Source: Liolophura sinensis
Lineage: Eukaryota > Mollusca > Polyplacophora > Chitonida > Chitonidae
NCBI RefSeq assembly: GCF_032854445.1
Contig: NC_088299.1
Location: forward strand, 6,673,001-6,733,000
Length of the DNA: 60,000 bases
Direction of reading: 5' to 3'
A program made the translations under genes and the position numbers. Each line of letters begins with the position of its first letter. Positions within the stretch are counted from its first letter, which is position 1. The notes beneath the pieces are model-generated. The model worked only from the letters and a program-made list of their open reading frames with translations. It was not told the DNA's origin and did no database searches. This document shows positions 35,285 to 48,068 of the stretch, one piece after another.

Positions 35285-37354
35285 ATAATGAGGTTAATTA
35301 ACGAACATCTGACGTAATGAGTACTACTTTTAGGAAGCTCAGACTCGCTTCTTGTTTTATTTTTGTGCTGTTGCACAACGGAGATATTTCAGTTCAATGT
35401 GAGCAAAATCGTTCACATCGAGGAAATTGAAACAGCCGTCATGTTGTCATTTATAACCAATCAGGCGCGATTTTTTTTATATATAAACTAAGAAAAAACC
35501 TGTTTTCGCCAGGCATGACGTTGTGCGATTTCTGTTTGTCTTTTTGCATGATAAACTGAATGATCATAGGGCACCCGTGGCATGACATGCTGCGTCCGGT
35601 CTCTTTAATCTGGCTTATCCCAATACATTGTAAGAATTCCAGATGAAAAATTAATATTTAGAGTTAGGTTTTAATCATTAAGGTATTTAGTAGGTCTGTT
35701 ATCCGCGCATTTTTTTTTTATAAATAAAGAATTGCTACATTGAACAAGGTCTTCATGGTCGCCTTCAGATATATCAAAGACAACATGATCAGTAAACTGA
35801 CCCCAGTGATTGAGTGGTCGTTCAGGATTTATCAGGAATCCGGTTCCTGAACCGTTGACCACAACCTGCTGCATGGTCAGGCTCGTGGTCAATCTCGTGG
35901 TCAGACAACCAGCTGGTCCAGTAACGTGATATATCCGTGCTATATATTTTCTTTGGGGAGAGCAAAATTGTGCTAACTGTTTATCCCATTAGATTCAAAG
36001 TGTTCCAGAGCGTGTCTATACGGATAACCCGACTAAAGTGAAGGCAAAGCGCTGTAGTTTTGAAGTTTTGTGGGCCGACGGGGTGGCTGTGCTAGGGGGA
36101 AAGTGTCCAGACGTACCCCATACTGAGGATAGGGAAACAGCTTAGCTTTATCTAAAAGACAAACAAATTGGGGTTTTCAGAACGATATAACGCCTCCTCA
36201 AAGATGTGGGGGTGAGAGGAAGTATCAAGCCCGACACAGCTGATATAATTTTATTCGTCCATTTGACCTGCAATTATATATCTCCTTCAACGGCTTGGAC
36301 ATCCTTTGCCCTTTTCGTTCTTCCCTTTGCAGAACACGGGGTCCTGTTATTTTAACAATATGACAGCCTACACTCTGTAGTCCGTGTCAGCATTTTTGTT
36401 TTGATGTTATCTTTGCCGTGCGGATGGGCGCTGCAGGCAAGCGTGTAAAGAAAATGGCTGACTGGATTGGAAAGTTCCAAACCGCTTAAAGACTGAAAAA
36501 AACAGTTAAATTTCTCCTCTTAAGTTCAAGAGTAGAACGTCTCTATCAGACATTGTCATCATTACACCCTACCCTTTCCCGACGAAAAGCAAGATTTTCT
36601 AGAAGACCAGACCCCATAATTCACCGGAGATGTATTAGGCAGTTATCTGTAACATATATGCAGCCGCGTCTCTTTCTGATACAGTACGGAAGATTTATGC
36701 ATTTCTTCAAACATGGGTTTGCTCGACCACATCTTCTCTGAATTAATCACATCGTTAAATCTGATAAGAATATATTGCCATTCTTTTTATCAAAATGTGA
36801 AGGAACCTTAACTTTATCGCATGACAGTAACTTGACGGCTTTATCAGTAGTTGCATTTATGTGCCCTGGATTTCTTTTGGTGATGTCCTCACCCAATGGT
36901 TACATTTACACATGTAAAGTACATATACATATGTAAAATATTGAATGCACATAGAGGCTCTGGACGGTCCTTTGGGGAAAAAAGAAACTTTCATTTTTTG
37001 TTGTTGTTCACAATAAGAGGGATTTGAGATAACTGCAATGAACAACTTTTATGAAAAATATACGACTGAATCTTTCAGTGTGTACGGTCCCGTAAAAGCT
37101 GAAATAATTGTTTTTTAAAGGGCGTTAATGCATTATAGTGCAGACACTGTAATGGTAATTTATATTGTTTGCTGATTTTCAATTACATATTAGGGATGTT
37201 AGTGTACACCCTTGAGACTCCAACAGCTTCCAAGGACGTTGTAGGATACTCCAAACTTTTTGCATTTGTGGCATAAGTGGAGATACAGCAATATTTGGAA
37301 ATTGCTGTAATGAAGAGAATACGTTGCCAAGTTCCTCTCTCGTTAATCTTTCAT
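35285..37354. other. Non-coding, nothing recognised
   Basis: Only short unsupported ORFs. An imperfect palindrome of ACATGTAAAGTACATATACA type lies near 36910. Confidence 0.4.
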
Positions 37355-37715
37355 GTATTTATTTATTTGAAAAGGTTTTAATTCCGGTCAATGCCCAAGG
37401 GGCTTTGTACGGCAGGTCCAGCGATGGCTACATACATGTCTCAAAGTTTTGGGATGAATTTGTTTAATTATTTCATTGTTGTTGCATACAATCTTGAAAA
37501 CAGCTTGTCGTCCGCAAACATGAAACTTTATAAATGGCCAGAGGAGTGTTGTCGACCCTTTATTGACAATTATTCCGGAAGAACAATGAGGCGGGAAATC
37601 TACAGATTCCCTGTCGGAGACCGGGTTTGAACCCACACCTCGTTGTGTGTGCAAGCGAATGAAAGGCAATCACCTCTGAACCACTTTCAAACAGATGTGT
37701 TGCCCGTCTGAATAA
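37355..37715 (-). repeat. SINE-like element with a different body
   Basis: It starts with TATTTATTTATTTGAAAAGG and carries a B-box-like GGGTTTGAACCCACACCTCG near 37623. This last block, with the preceding AATCTACAGATTCCCTG, is shared with about 58420-58480, so the sequence is repeated. No A box was found. The reading as a third SINE type is inference. Confidence 0.4.
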
Positions 37716-37746
37716 CCGCATGGGTCGCACCGTATGAATCTATGCG

Positions 37747-37920
37747 TCGAAACAGACATTCGTTTACCAGTCGTCAACCAATAAGAACGTTCCAGGTCAA
37801 TAATCGCTTTGATTGCGACTCTTCATATATCCAACATGGTGATCTAATTCAGCACGAACACTCTCAGCGCAACGTGTTCACCATCAGTCTGAACAAGGCA
37901 TTTCCACTGTTGCCAGGAGT
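37747..37920 (+). repeat. Dispersed repeat G, uninterrupted copy
   Basis: AGACATTCGTTTACCAGTCG, ACGTTCCAGGTCAATAATCG, GCGACTCTTCATATATCCAA and ATGGTGATCTAATTCAGCAC run without a break here. The short ORFs across it have no known match. Confidence 0.55.
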
Positions 37921-38605
37921 GTGTATCACGGGAGTGGGTCCTATATACGTGGTTTGACTCCGGTCCAGTCAGATTTGGGTGAGATTCTCAGGAGTGGTTT
38001 TACCACCGCAGACATGTGTCATACTCCACGGGGAACCTCTCACCAGTGCCGAGAAACACTCGCCTGGTCTGCGTCAAGTCTGATCTCGCAACAGATTACA
38101 CAATGATATCTTTCAGGATTAACACAAAACACGCCCGATACTTTTATAAAATGAAAGAGGTTCTGTAAAATTGCCGTTAAAGAAAACCCAAAACAAGATA
38201 TCTTTGAGTTGAGATGTTTTATATGGACAACGCTATGGTGAGGAGACATACAACTGTTACTGAAACCGCTTGTAAATGGACGCACTGTCTTTTCCCCGTC
38301 CATGCCAGTGTAGGCGAGTAAATAAAAAAACAAACTAGATACCTTGTTTACGGGCAGGTCATTTCATGAGTTAGTCCTTCAGGGCGTTTGTCGCGATAAT
38401 AAGAACAGTACAGTCAATGGACTGACTTGTAGAAAAATGACCCAATGACACTGTAGTCGTATACGGTTTGATTCATCACGTTCAAGTTTACATCGATTTA
38501 CTCCTTCACACTCAGGGTGGCGCCAAAGGTAGACAATTGATATACAAGGATAGTGTAACAGAAACTCACCAAACGATAAACAAGTGAACAATCACTCACA
38601 CAGGG

Positions 38606-38812
38606 GCATCCGTGGCCGAAGTGATTATAGCGTGCCAGCTCGGTACAGTGACTCAGGAGTCCCTCACCAATGCCGTCGCAGTGAGTTCAAGTCCAGTTGA
38701 AGCTGGCAACCTCTCCGGCCATACGTGGGAAGGTCTGCAGCAATCTGCGAGTGGTCGATGATTTCTCCCAGTTTCCTCCCACCGTTGTACCAATCAAATA
38801 AATAAATCAGCC
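38606..38812 (+). mobile_element. Type A SINE, internal deletion
   Basis: The head GGGGCATCCGTGGCCGAAG, B-box region GCAGTGAGTTCAAGTCC, GGGAAGGTCTGCAGCAATC and CAGTTTCCTCCCACCGTTG join directly to ACCAATCAAATAAATAAATC. About 60 bases of the 3' body are missing. Confidence 0.85.
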
Positions 38813-38908
38813 ACACAAAATATGAAATGCTGTTTATGCAGCGTTGGGAATAAAAATAAAAAAACAACAGCTATGGTAGTATGATCCTTCTTCATCTAAA
38901 AACAATTA

Positions 38909-39060
38909 GCCTTTTATTCTAACTGTTCATTTAAATGCTTAAATAATGGCCCATCACACGTCCCCTAGCAAACAGAAAAAGTAGAATTGGTGGAAAAAAA
39001 TACAGTGATGTTATTAGCAACTTTTTAATGGACGTTACTCAATTATAGAATTACTCAAAA
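38909..39060 (+). repeat. Dispersed repeat D, middle part
   Basis: TTTTATTCTAACTGTTCATT, CATCACACGTCCCCTAGCA and AAAAATACAGTGATGTTATT match the 47.8-kb copy. The start is missing. Confidence 0.65.
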
Positions 39061-39126
39061 TGAATTACTCCGCAGCTTTAATAAGCAATACCATGACAAC
39101 AATGCCGCAAAGGGAGTCCATCACTA

Positions 39127-39388
39127 GATTTATTTATTTATTTGATTGGTGTTTTACGCCGTACTCAAGAATATTTCATTACGGCGACCAGCATTATGGT
39201 GGGAGGAAACCGGGCAGAGCCCGGGGGAAACTCACGACCATCCGCAGGTTGCTGGCAGACCTTCCCACATACGGTCGGAAAGGAAGCCAAGTATGAACTG
39301 GACTTGAACTCACTGCGACCGCATTTTGAGGGGCTCTTGGGTCATTACACTGCTCTAGCGCGCTAACCAACTGAGCTACAAAGGCCCC
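39127..39388 (-). mobile_element. Type A SINE, full length
   Basis: A complete copy: ATTTATTTATTTATTTGATT tail, GCATTATGGTGGGAGGAAAC, GGGCAGAGCCCGG, GGACTTGAACTCACTGCGAC, and on the minus strand a head GGGGCCTTTGTAGCTCAG with TAGCTCAGTTGG (A box). A few bases are deleted near 39178 (TTTCATTACGGCG). Confidence 0.93.
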
Positions 39389-39779
39389 CTCCGTCAGAAG
39401 GATCCCGATTTCTGGGACCAAGAGACCATGCACATTTCACACACGTATACACTGTATAACAGAAAGCAATGCAACCAGTTTTTCGCTCAGAACCAATCTT
39501 ACAGTGCTTTCACACCTTGTGTGTTGACCTGTATATACAGGCTTTTGGCTGTAATGTTTTTCCTTTCTGAGTGTCAAGTAAACGTATTTCGCAGATAGCC
39601 TTAAGGCTCCTCCTTCTAACTGACAAAGAACACATTTACTACAACCGTTATAATAAAATTTTTAAAGTTTGTAAGGAGATGATAATAATAATGATAATGA
39701 GTACGCATATATTGTTTGTATACTTGAAAAACTTTATCATCGGGAGCTCTAATACAAATCACGCTGGTCTGGCTGCGGC

Positions 39780-39870
39780 TTTAAATCGGAATGTTTGTCA
39801 GGCACCTGGTAAAGGGCTGTGGTTTTCTGTTTGGCTATTTACTATATACACTGTAATTAACTCAGGGTAA
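39780..39870 (+). mobile_element. Related SINE fragment (GTTTGTCAGG type)
   Basis: GTTTGTCAGGCACCTGGTAA then GGGCTGTGGTTTTCTG. It matches the fragment at 41.23 kb and is related to the middle of type A (GGTCGTGGGTTTCC). Confidence 0.45.
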
Positions 39871-40072
39871 CCACACCGCTTCTCGCACGGTACCCGATTC
39901 ACCACCTAGCGTGAAACCGCAGCCGAACTTGATTTGAACACTCAACCGCATTGGTGAAAAGCTACAGCGGACTATAAATTCATATATCAAGTCTAGCGTT
40001 TGACGAAATCAGGATGACTTTTCACATAATGTGTACTGATAATTACTTTAACGATAATTTGTATAAGGGTAT

Positions 40073-40270
40073 CTCGGCCGTGGCCGAGTGCTTAGCGTGC
40101 TAGCGCCAGCACAATTGCTCTGGGGCTTCCCGCCAATCAGTAACCTGCTGATGGTCGTTAGTTTCCCCTGGGCTGTTCTCAATTTCCTTCCACCATAATG
40201 CTGGCCACCGTCGTGTAAAAGGCTTCTTCTTGGGTACAGCGTGAAAAATCGATTTTATAAATAAATGCAT
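40073..40270 (+). mobile_element. Type A SINE, internal deletion
   Basis: The head CTCGGCCGTGGCCGAGTGC joins early to the body (CCTGCTGATGGTCGTTAG, CCACCATAATGCTGGCCACC), so the B-box and GGAAGGTC segment is deleted. It ends near AAATAAATGC. Confidence 0.85.
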
Positions 40271-41224
40271 ATTTGATATGTTAAGATATATTTTGATGTT
40301 TTTGGCAGCTGGATATAGGCGGTGGGTTTTCATTTTACCAGCGGAATCGTGTTTAATGATAATAAATTCACTTGATGACTAATTGTAAGTGGCACTGACG
40401 AATGCTGAGATATAGTTGATTCATCACAGGTAACGGTATCTGCTGAAAGGTTTTCTTGACACTCTTTGTACATCGGCACAGTTGGAATATTTTAAGGGTA
40501 CCTCTATTCAAAAGTAAACACGTATTGCCTGTAACCTCAGGATGAGTAATTATAAACATGGACCACCTTTGTAACAGGGATTGTTTTGACCACGTGAGTC
40601 AGTGGTGCAGACTGGTGATGCATGAGCTGGACTCGTCTGTCTAGGATGAAGACAGAGACTTCAGCCCCGTGGGTACAACCTCACCTGTTGGACTGAGGTG
40701 TTCTTGGCAGCGCACTTGTTGAATGATGAGGAAGTTGTAGGTGGGGTTGGCATGTGGCCAAGACAGTGTATTACCTGGTAGTGTGTGTGTGTGTGAAACA
40801 TATGTTGCCACTCAATAGGCCCCTGTGGTTCATAAATTGGTCTTTAATTACACGAGACAAGAAAGAAGCGGCGTATGAGCGAGCGACCTTGTCTAAGGTC
40901 TGAGGCTATTCATAGAGCGTGTGTATATGTCTATATTACAAGTGCGTAGGTGGCGTATACCAAAGAATGACACTATGTAACTGTTTCGTTATCCAAATCG
41001 TCTATTTATTCTTTAAACTTTAAATTTACTGGGCCTGTTTGTAGTTTACGTCTCACACTACTCAATACTTTTTACAGTATATTAAATGAAAGTGGTCGTA
41101 TTTATTTATATAATTGTTTATTTTTATAAACATGAACATTTATCATATATTTTATCGATCCAAAAACAAGTATGCCGCAGGTTCCAATAAAGTATTTTTG
41201 GCTCGTCTGTATGCGCTTAAACAA

Positions 41225-41315
41225 AGAGGTTTGTCAGGTACCCGTTGAAAGGCAGTGGCTTACCTTGGGCATTCCAGTTTGCTCCACCTGTAAAACTGAG
41301 CGCTGGTAAGTAAAA
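41225..41315 (+). mobile_element. Related SINE fragment (GTTTGTCAGG type)
   Basis: GGTTTGTCAGGTACCCGTTG, GGGCATTCCAGTTTGCTCC and ACCTGTAAAACTGAGCGC. This is a recognisable middle segment without head or tail. Confidence 0.5.
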
Positions 41316-43542
41316 ACTTGTTGATAATGATCATATAAGCATACGTATATATGAATTTCGAAGACATAATATGTTAGAAAAAGTATAAGAATGTAATTTC
41401 AAACTCCTGTGGAGTCATTTCACACTAACACAACTAATTTGCACTACATTTAGCTTTGAATAAGAAGAGTAGTGTAGTCCTATTATTTAGAAAATACAAG
41501 TGGGGAAACCTCGTCTAATAAAGAGGGAATCACATCTGCGCTTTTGGGAGAAGTTTCCCCCAACAAGATGTCCCCCCCCCCCAACACACACACACCCACG
41601 GCAAACCCTAAAGATATTTAAGCTGTATTCTCCTGGCACCTTTGCACAGCTGATGATGGCTCACCGACGGCTACACGTGGTCGTCTTATCTTCTTGCTCC
41701 TTCATGTGAAACCACGTGCTGAATGAAGAGGTGGTTGATTAACCGACTGAACATATGGGCCGCAGACCCATGCGATCATTTTCGAGTGCGCGCGCATCTA
41801 CACTGATTTACTGATACTTTAAAAGAATATAATGACATAATGACGTCATATGTCCCTGACTTATATTCTAATGATAAATGAAATGCCTATAAATAACTTC
41901 TTGGTCACTGTATCTAGAACATGTATGACATAAAGAAAGGCACTGAAAGCCAAATTCTGGACTTTCAGAAACTGTATATCAAACTTTTGTGCAGTCCAAC
42001 GTCCGTGACTTTTATTCTCAGGGATAAATGATGTGTCTATGTATCCAGGTCTTTTTAAAGCATCTTTACACCGGACGGTTATTACAGTACAGACTGGTTC
42101 CTTACAACAGTAGTTTCCTTGATACTTCCTGCTGCTAATGTCTTCAAGTACTAGACCAGTGGCTAAAGCCCATATTGGACGCGTTCTACGCCGTCATTAG
42201 CCGTGTAATTTGGAGATCTGTCCGTTTACATACTTGCTCTTGTCAGCTTACTTCCCAGCCAATCTGACTCCTCTCCCCAACCCTCTTCTCCCACACACTT
42301 CCGGGCTAGCCCAGTGGCTCCCGGGGCAGCAGTAACAAGGACGCCACAGCTGTTCGATCGCGAGATGCAGTAACCACATGGCAAAGGTTAAGCTCTCACC
42401 TTACATCAAGCAGAAAGACGAGATGAGCCAGCATAGTTTATGAACTATCTCAGTTTTTAGCACCGGTCACCTGGCCCCGGAGGGTGACATTACCAACATC
42501 AGAATACTTATCTCTTTGAAAGGGCCACTGCCCCTTAAGGTACTCAAAGAAAAGGCCATTTTTATCCATCATTTACTACCATGCTTTTAGAAACGCAGCT
42601 TAAATTCAGAAAGCGGCTGTTCAGCTCCTAAAGTAAGAGAAAGCTAAAATATGATATAAGGTTGATAATACAGACAACTGTGTCTTTATTTTCAACTGTA
42701 TTTATTTTTTCATTATTTGGAAAGAGTGTTCAAAGGCAATCAAATATTTGAAAACTATGATGGGATTTATGAGCCATACTGGCGGTATCTAGGAACCTTG
42801 ACGTCAAATCACCTTTTTACCTGATGTTTACCAGAAGGAAGGAATTTTTAGGAACGTTGTTTCAGTAATCTTTCACTCATGGGTAAAAAGACATTCAGTG
42901 TCGTGATTAGAGTTAAAAGAAACTTCTTGTGACGTCAGAGTTAAAAACCTATGATAGTATGTCCACAAAGCCCACCATAGAATTCAAATGTTTGAGTGCC
43001 TTTAACTCTATTGACAAATATCTCAAAGAAAGAAATGAAAGTATATTTATGTATAGTTTTTAATGATCTATTTAATGATGCCTGCTTCGATTTTTGAAGG
43101 TGTTTTCCTTTATCGCTGGTTGCACAGGGTGATACATTTGTCCGGCAGGAAGTTTCCCTTAAGCCTGTGATTCAAGTTTATTGGTTTTTCACTTCTTCCC
43201 TCTTATCCTCTCCATGCCCTTCAAATAAGTTTAAAGTTCTACAGTTCTTCTCTAAGTTATTCCGCGGACATTTATCAGTAGAACAAGTATAATTGATAGA
43301 TCTTTGAAATTTTGTATTGTTATGGGATATGTCCAGTTATGCTTTCTTGGACTGCCGTCGGGTCAGTGTCGATGACTACAAAGGCTTTTTTTTCGTTCTC
43401 TTTCACTTTTTTAACCTTGTTAGATTAGAAAGGTCGGTGCTTTCGCAGAAGCACAGATAGAAATACGTTTCCATAAAGCAGCGCAAGGCACGTAGCCCAT
43501 TCTAGGCTTTTGGAGTTTTATAATTCCGTCATTATTACAAAT
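41316..43542. other. Non-coding, nothing recognised
   Basis: About 2.2 kb with the poly-C/CA tract and no other repeat or ORF of note. Confidence 0.4.
41572..41598. repeat. Poly-C followed by (CA)n
   Basis: A run of about eleven C, then CA dinucleotides. A short simple repeat. Confidence 0.85.
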
Positions 43543-43556
43543 TATACTGTGCTCAA

Positions 43557-43715
43557 TCTCCGGCCATACGTGGGAAGGCCTGTTAGCAACTTGCGGATGG
43601 TCGTTGGTTTCCTCCGGGCTCTGCCTGGTTTCCTCCCACCATTACGTTGGTCGTCGTCGTGTAAGTGAAATATTCTTGAAGACGACGTAAAACACCAATG
43701 AGATAAATAAATAAA
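43557..43715 (+). mobile_element. Type A SINE, 5'-truncated, 14-bp target duplication
   Basis: It begins inside the body (CTCCGGCCATACGTGGGAAG) and runs to ACACCAATGAGATAAATAAA. The 14-mer TATACTGTGCTCAA flanks it at 43543-43556 and 43716-43729. The perfect duplication shows that the truncated form is the inserted form and that the insertion is recent. Confidence 0.93.
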
Positions 43716-44282
43716 TATACTGTGCTCAACAAATGGTATCAAGGCATTCTTAATTTGAATCTATTTGAATTATATTAGGCTCACCAGGAGAGGTTATAAA
43801 CATTTTGGATGAACCTCTGCACATCTAACATGGAGATGAAAATACAGACGTAGGAATGAACTATAAAATCACGAAGTGCGGCTTTATAGGAACGAAAAGA
43901 GGCATCATTTTGCGCACGTCTAAACTGATGATATACTGTATAAGAAATAGCATCTCATCTGGTTACTGACGTAATTTGACGTTTGTGAGGTGACAATGTA
44001 TTTCATGACGCAGTTGTGAGTTTAACAATTATGTTACATGCTAGTACGTTTTAACTTCTAACTTTCTGTTCAGCAGCCTTTAAAATCACTCAACATTACT
44101 ACCAAAAAATCCTTCCATCAATGACACGTTACACCACGAGTAATAAACATGGATATGTCAAACGTCCATATTATCACAAAGAAAATGCAGTTAAAACATT
44201 TGTCTAATTCACAACATTGACTCCGTAGGTTTGTTTTTGTGACGAAGATTTCACTGGTTCAGTTTAGATCAGGAGTCACTTA

Positions 44283-44555
44283 TTTCATTTGATTAGTGTT
44301 CACCCCACACTGAGAATTAATTCACTTTATTTATTTATCTGTATGGCCAACATTATGGAGGGAGGGGGGTGGTCGAGGAAACAAACGACCATCCGTATGT
44401 CGTTGGAAGACCTTCTCACGTTCGACCGTAGAGGAAGCCAGCATGAGCTGGGTGAAGCCGGCATGAGCAGGACTCAAACTCAGTCATGGCATTAGTGAGA
44501 GACTGCTGGGTTATTGTGCTGCGCTAGCATGTTAAATACTCGGCCACGGAGACTC
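44283..44555 (-). mobile_element. Type A SINE, diverged but near full length
   Basis: TTTCATTTGATTAGTGTTCA, an extra TTTATTTATTTATCTG inside, CCAACATTATGGAGGGAGG, GGAAGCCAGCATGAGC, and on the minus strand a head GGAGTCTCCGTGGCCGAG. The GAAGCCRGCATGAGC block is partly duplicated (44433-44470). Confidence 0.75.
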
Positions 44556-44933
44556 CAAATTTACATATACATCAAGACGGTCCATAAGCGGAAGAAATCT
44601 GACATAGCCAACGGGAGGACCACCGCATCACGAGATTTAACACACCCTTTACTGACTTAAAGCCAGGTGCCGAACCAGTGGGAGATGGATTCGAAACCGA
44701 TGGAAATGTGTGACGGCGAAAGGTAAGGGTATAGTTTGAGACACTATTGGACCAATCACCAATAAGTAACAATGTTTATCGATGTAACCTTCCAATCCCC
44801 AAGGTCGATGGTCAACACGCAATGGTGCCTACCTTATTCAGGCGGAGAACGCATTTATAAAAATTTTGACATCGTCTTACATTAAAACCTGGACCTTCCT
44901 TCCCATATGCTAACAACTGTAATGGTACCTGAG

Positions 44934-45007
44934 GTGAGGAGCTGGGGTGAGGAGCTGGGGTGAGGAGCTGAGGTGAGGAGCTGGGGTGAGGAGCTGGGGT
45001 GAGGAGG
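44934..45007. repeat. 13-bp tandem repeat, 5.7 copies
   Basis: GTGAGGAGCTGGG repeated nearly perfectly, with one GAG variant in the third unit. The near identity suggests recent expansion. Confidence 0.95.
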
Positions 45008-47439
45008 GTCACTCTAAGCTTCATGCCACATTTACCTTATTGCCAAAAATGACAAATTTTCATCAATAAAACAAAAAGAGGAATAATTTCATAACCAGCA
45101 TGTACCTGTAGACCAAAAAATAGCCGGTAAGCTACATTGACAGATTTATTTACCATACTAATACACATAATTATATTCCGTCCCGAAAACCAGGAAGCGA
45201 CAATACGATATTTATTACAAACCGCTAGACTATTGACGGTAATGACGAAAGACGTTCACACTTAGAAAGCAAAAGAAGAGGCGTTTTCAAGAGATGATTT
45301 TATAACTAATAACATGCACTCAAAACATAGAGTGGGGTATATTATACTGATACCAATAAAACTCCGAGTGTTGGGCGATGGCACTTTTTTGTTAAGTCCC
45401 ATTTCCTCCCCACAAAAAACCGAAAAAAAAAATGTAAACACACTTGAATGCCTTAACTGGTGATGGGGTGAGGGCACAAGAGCGCGTGTAGAGACTCACC
45501 CTAACTGGCCCCCAGGACCATGAGTGAATAACTAACATGTGTTATAATTCATCACCACTAATTGACCTGAAGAAATCAACACGTGTTCCTGCCAGAACTG
45601 AATTTACCATCAGTTACTTCCACCAGGGGGCACTGTTTGGCATAAATCATCTACACGAATGTCACATCCTGTCATTAACAGGAACTGCTTTTTCACCCTC
45701 ACAAGGAGCTACGCCATGGTGGAATGAGTTCAGGGGGTAAGACACATGCAGCTCAGGTGGTCTTGGGTGGCATTTGATTCAAGGGTAGGTAAGAGTAAAT
45801 TCTCCGATCCTCGTCACACTTCTCGCTGTTGGTGATTCTAATGGCCATATAAGTCCTGTACAGAGAAATAAGTACTTTGCTGCCCCACCTCAATCGCAAC
45901 ACAACCTCTTCCCAGCTCACATCACCACCCTTTAAATCTCGCCAGTTTCATGACAAATTCTTACTGTATTAACATTTCTTGTCTTCTGAAGTAATATCCC
46001 CTGTCATTCTCTCAATACGAAACTTTGTACTTTCAGTTCGGCTCATGTAGCATGTAACCAGAGGTAAGCTGCAAACCTTGACATTTCTAAGATGGCGTTA
46101 AACTGACTCCATTCCTCTCCCGCTTCTTTCCATTCGCTCATCTCGCATATAAACCGACTACCCTCTTGTGCCTGACCCTTGGCACGCCATTCCCAAAAGG
46201 GAACATTTATTACTGGAAAACACGATTAAGTTCTTTCAGTTCAGGTAACTCCTCGACACTGACCGCTTGTGCTGTTTAACGATTAATGAAGGCCACTTTT
46301 CTTGCACTAAATGTGGTGAACATTCTCAGTAAAACGCTAGAGGTTGATGTTGGGCAATCCGCTCTCCACTCAGTCATAAAACTGACCACGGCCACCATAG
46401 GTCTATAAGTGAAAAATTTCTTCAGGGGTGGCTTCAAACAACAATCAGTCAATACAGCTACCGTGTCAACGAACTCACATGTCACCAACAGTGCAAGGAT
46501 AAGGTTCCTGGGGTGTTCACATCAGAGAACGCGGCGCTTCCTCGGTGTCATCTGGTGCAAGGCTGCTTTATTCACTTGTACCTTCCACTTACACGGCCCA
46601 AAGTGCTCGCTCCACCCAGAACTGCTAATATATGCGCACACAGGATGCCGCTGGTTTAACCTCCCAACTCTCTGACACTCGGGATTTATGCTGAGGCCAA
46701 TTATTAAGCGTTTTGTGTCAAATGTTAGTGTCTATGTCTGCAAAACTTAGGACTAGTTAGTTGATTTATAACCGCTTTTGTCCTCTCCATGATCTTACTT
46801 CTCCAGCTAAGCAGTGCAGCGTGGGAGGAACTGACAATCGATGCCAATTGGTGCATGTTGTTGTTGAAACCATATCTCTATGTTCTATATCTCATGACGC
46901 AGCGTGTTAATGTGAGGGTTATTGTTGCACTAATTTCAAATACTGATAATATATTGACAGATTATATTCATTAAGGAAACTTAAGATTCTTTATCATCCT
47001 CCTGGGCAAATACAAAACACCGTTTAAACTGTATCCAGACAATATCAAAAGAAAGAATCTGTACTGAATGTCAAAACCGAATTGCTGCTGGATCGGTAAC
47101 AGTTGACTGCGTGTCGAAAAATCGAGTTGCTCCAAGGAGTTGGCTGAATTGACTATCAAAACGAGGTGACGTTAGGCCGACATCTATATCAAACGAGAAT
47201 CAAAAACAAGTTCCTTTAGTGGATCCCAATAAACTGACACTCGAAGCACTGTGTTTAATGCGCTCGCGTATTATTTGAGAAGGTAGCAACATTGTTTGTT
47301 ACTTGTACCTACCTATGACGCTTCGAGCGCTTGTGAACACATCCAGATGTAGCGACTTGTGGTCGAAACCCCCAATGTGACCATTTCTCAGTTTCCAAAG
47401 CTCATGACGCTGAGCGCGTGCAACAACTATAAGGACACT
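45008..47439. other. Non-coding, nothing recognised
   Basis: Several 60-90-codon ORFs without features. A stretch at 45740-45930 has an unusually even base composition and may be an old repeat that I cannot place. Confidence 0.35.
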
Positions 47440-47565
47440 TTACATTCGCAGAAGCCGGTTCGTGGTCCAAGCAGTGGTTTGGATGTTAATTGCCTTTCTC
47501 GTGCTAGGGCACACGACGTTAGAGTTCAATCCCGGTCTCGGGCATGCAATTTGTGGATACTCCCA
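47440..47565 (+). repeat. tRNA-like segment, probable SINE head
   Basis: An A-box-like GTGGTCCAAGCAGTGG is followed about 65 bases later by a B-box-like AGAGTTCAATCCCGG. The spacing allows a tRNA with a long variable arm, but a clean cloverleaf is not evident, so a decayed SINE head is more likely than a working tRNA gene. Confidence 0.35.
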
Positions 47566-47666
47566 CTCTTACTGTAGCTGGGGCGTTGCTAACAAAAAGT
47601 TCTAAAGAACAACAGTCGTGAGGGCTACAACACTCATTTGTCTTCAACCATTCGTTGAAGGCACTT

Positions 47667-47826
47667 CGCTCAAAAAAAAAAAAAAAATTGATAAATTTAA
47701 CAAAAAGTCTGTTGTCGGAGTGATGCTAGAATGCATTCTGCTATTACAGAAGATTATTCTGTTAAATATAACATACATATTCTATTAATACAACATAAAG
47801 AATCTATTAAGCTAACAGAATATTAT
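47667..47826. mobile_element. MITE C2, left half only
   Basis: It begins CGCTCAAAA with a roughly 17-base A run, then AATTTAACAAAAAGTCTG, GAGTGATGCTAGAATGCATT and TTCTGTTAAATATAACATAC, as in C3. The right arm is missing and repeat D begins at about 47827. Confidence 0.8.
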
Positions 47827-48068
47827 GTAACCGGGAAAATATGGCCTCTTGTCAGTTTACTTCAGTCAGGGTTTTATTCTAACTGTTCATGTAAATACAT
47901 AAATAGTAGCAATTCACACACCCGCTAGCACCATGGCTTAAGCAGAATTAGGTGAAAAAAATGCAGTGATGTTAATTGTAATTTATTAGACGTCACTGGT
48001 CTAGAAATACTCAAAATGCTGTGTTATCATCACATTTAACATACAATAACATTACAACAATGCAAAAT
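47827..48068 (+). repeat. Dispersed repeat D, copy fused to MITE C2
   Basis: AACCGGGAAAATATGGCC, TTTTATTCTAACTGTTCATG, CCGCTAGCACCATGGCTTAA, TTTATTAGACGTCACTGGTC and TGTTATCATCACATTTAACA: the best-preserved 3' part of the family. Confidence 0.75.
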
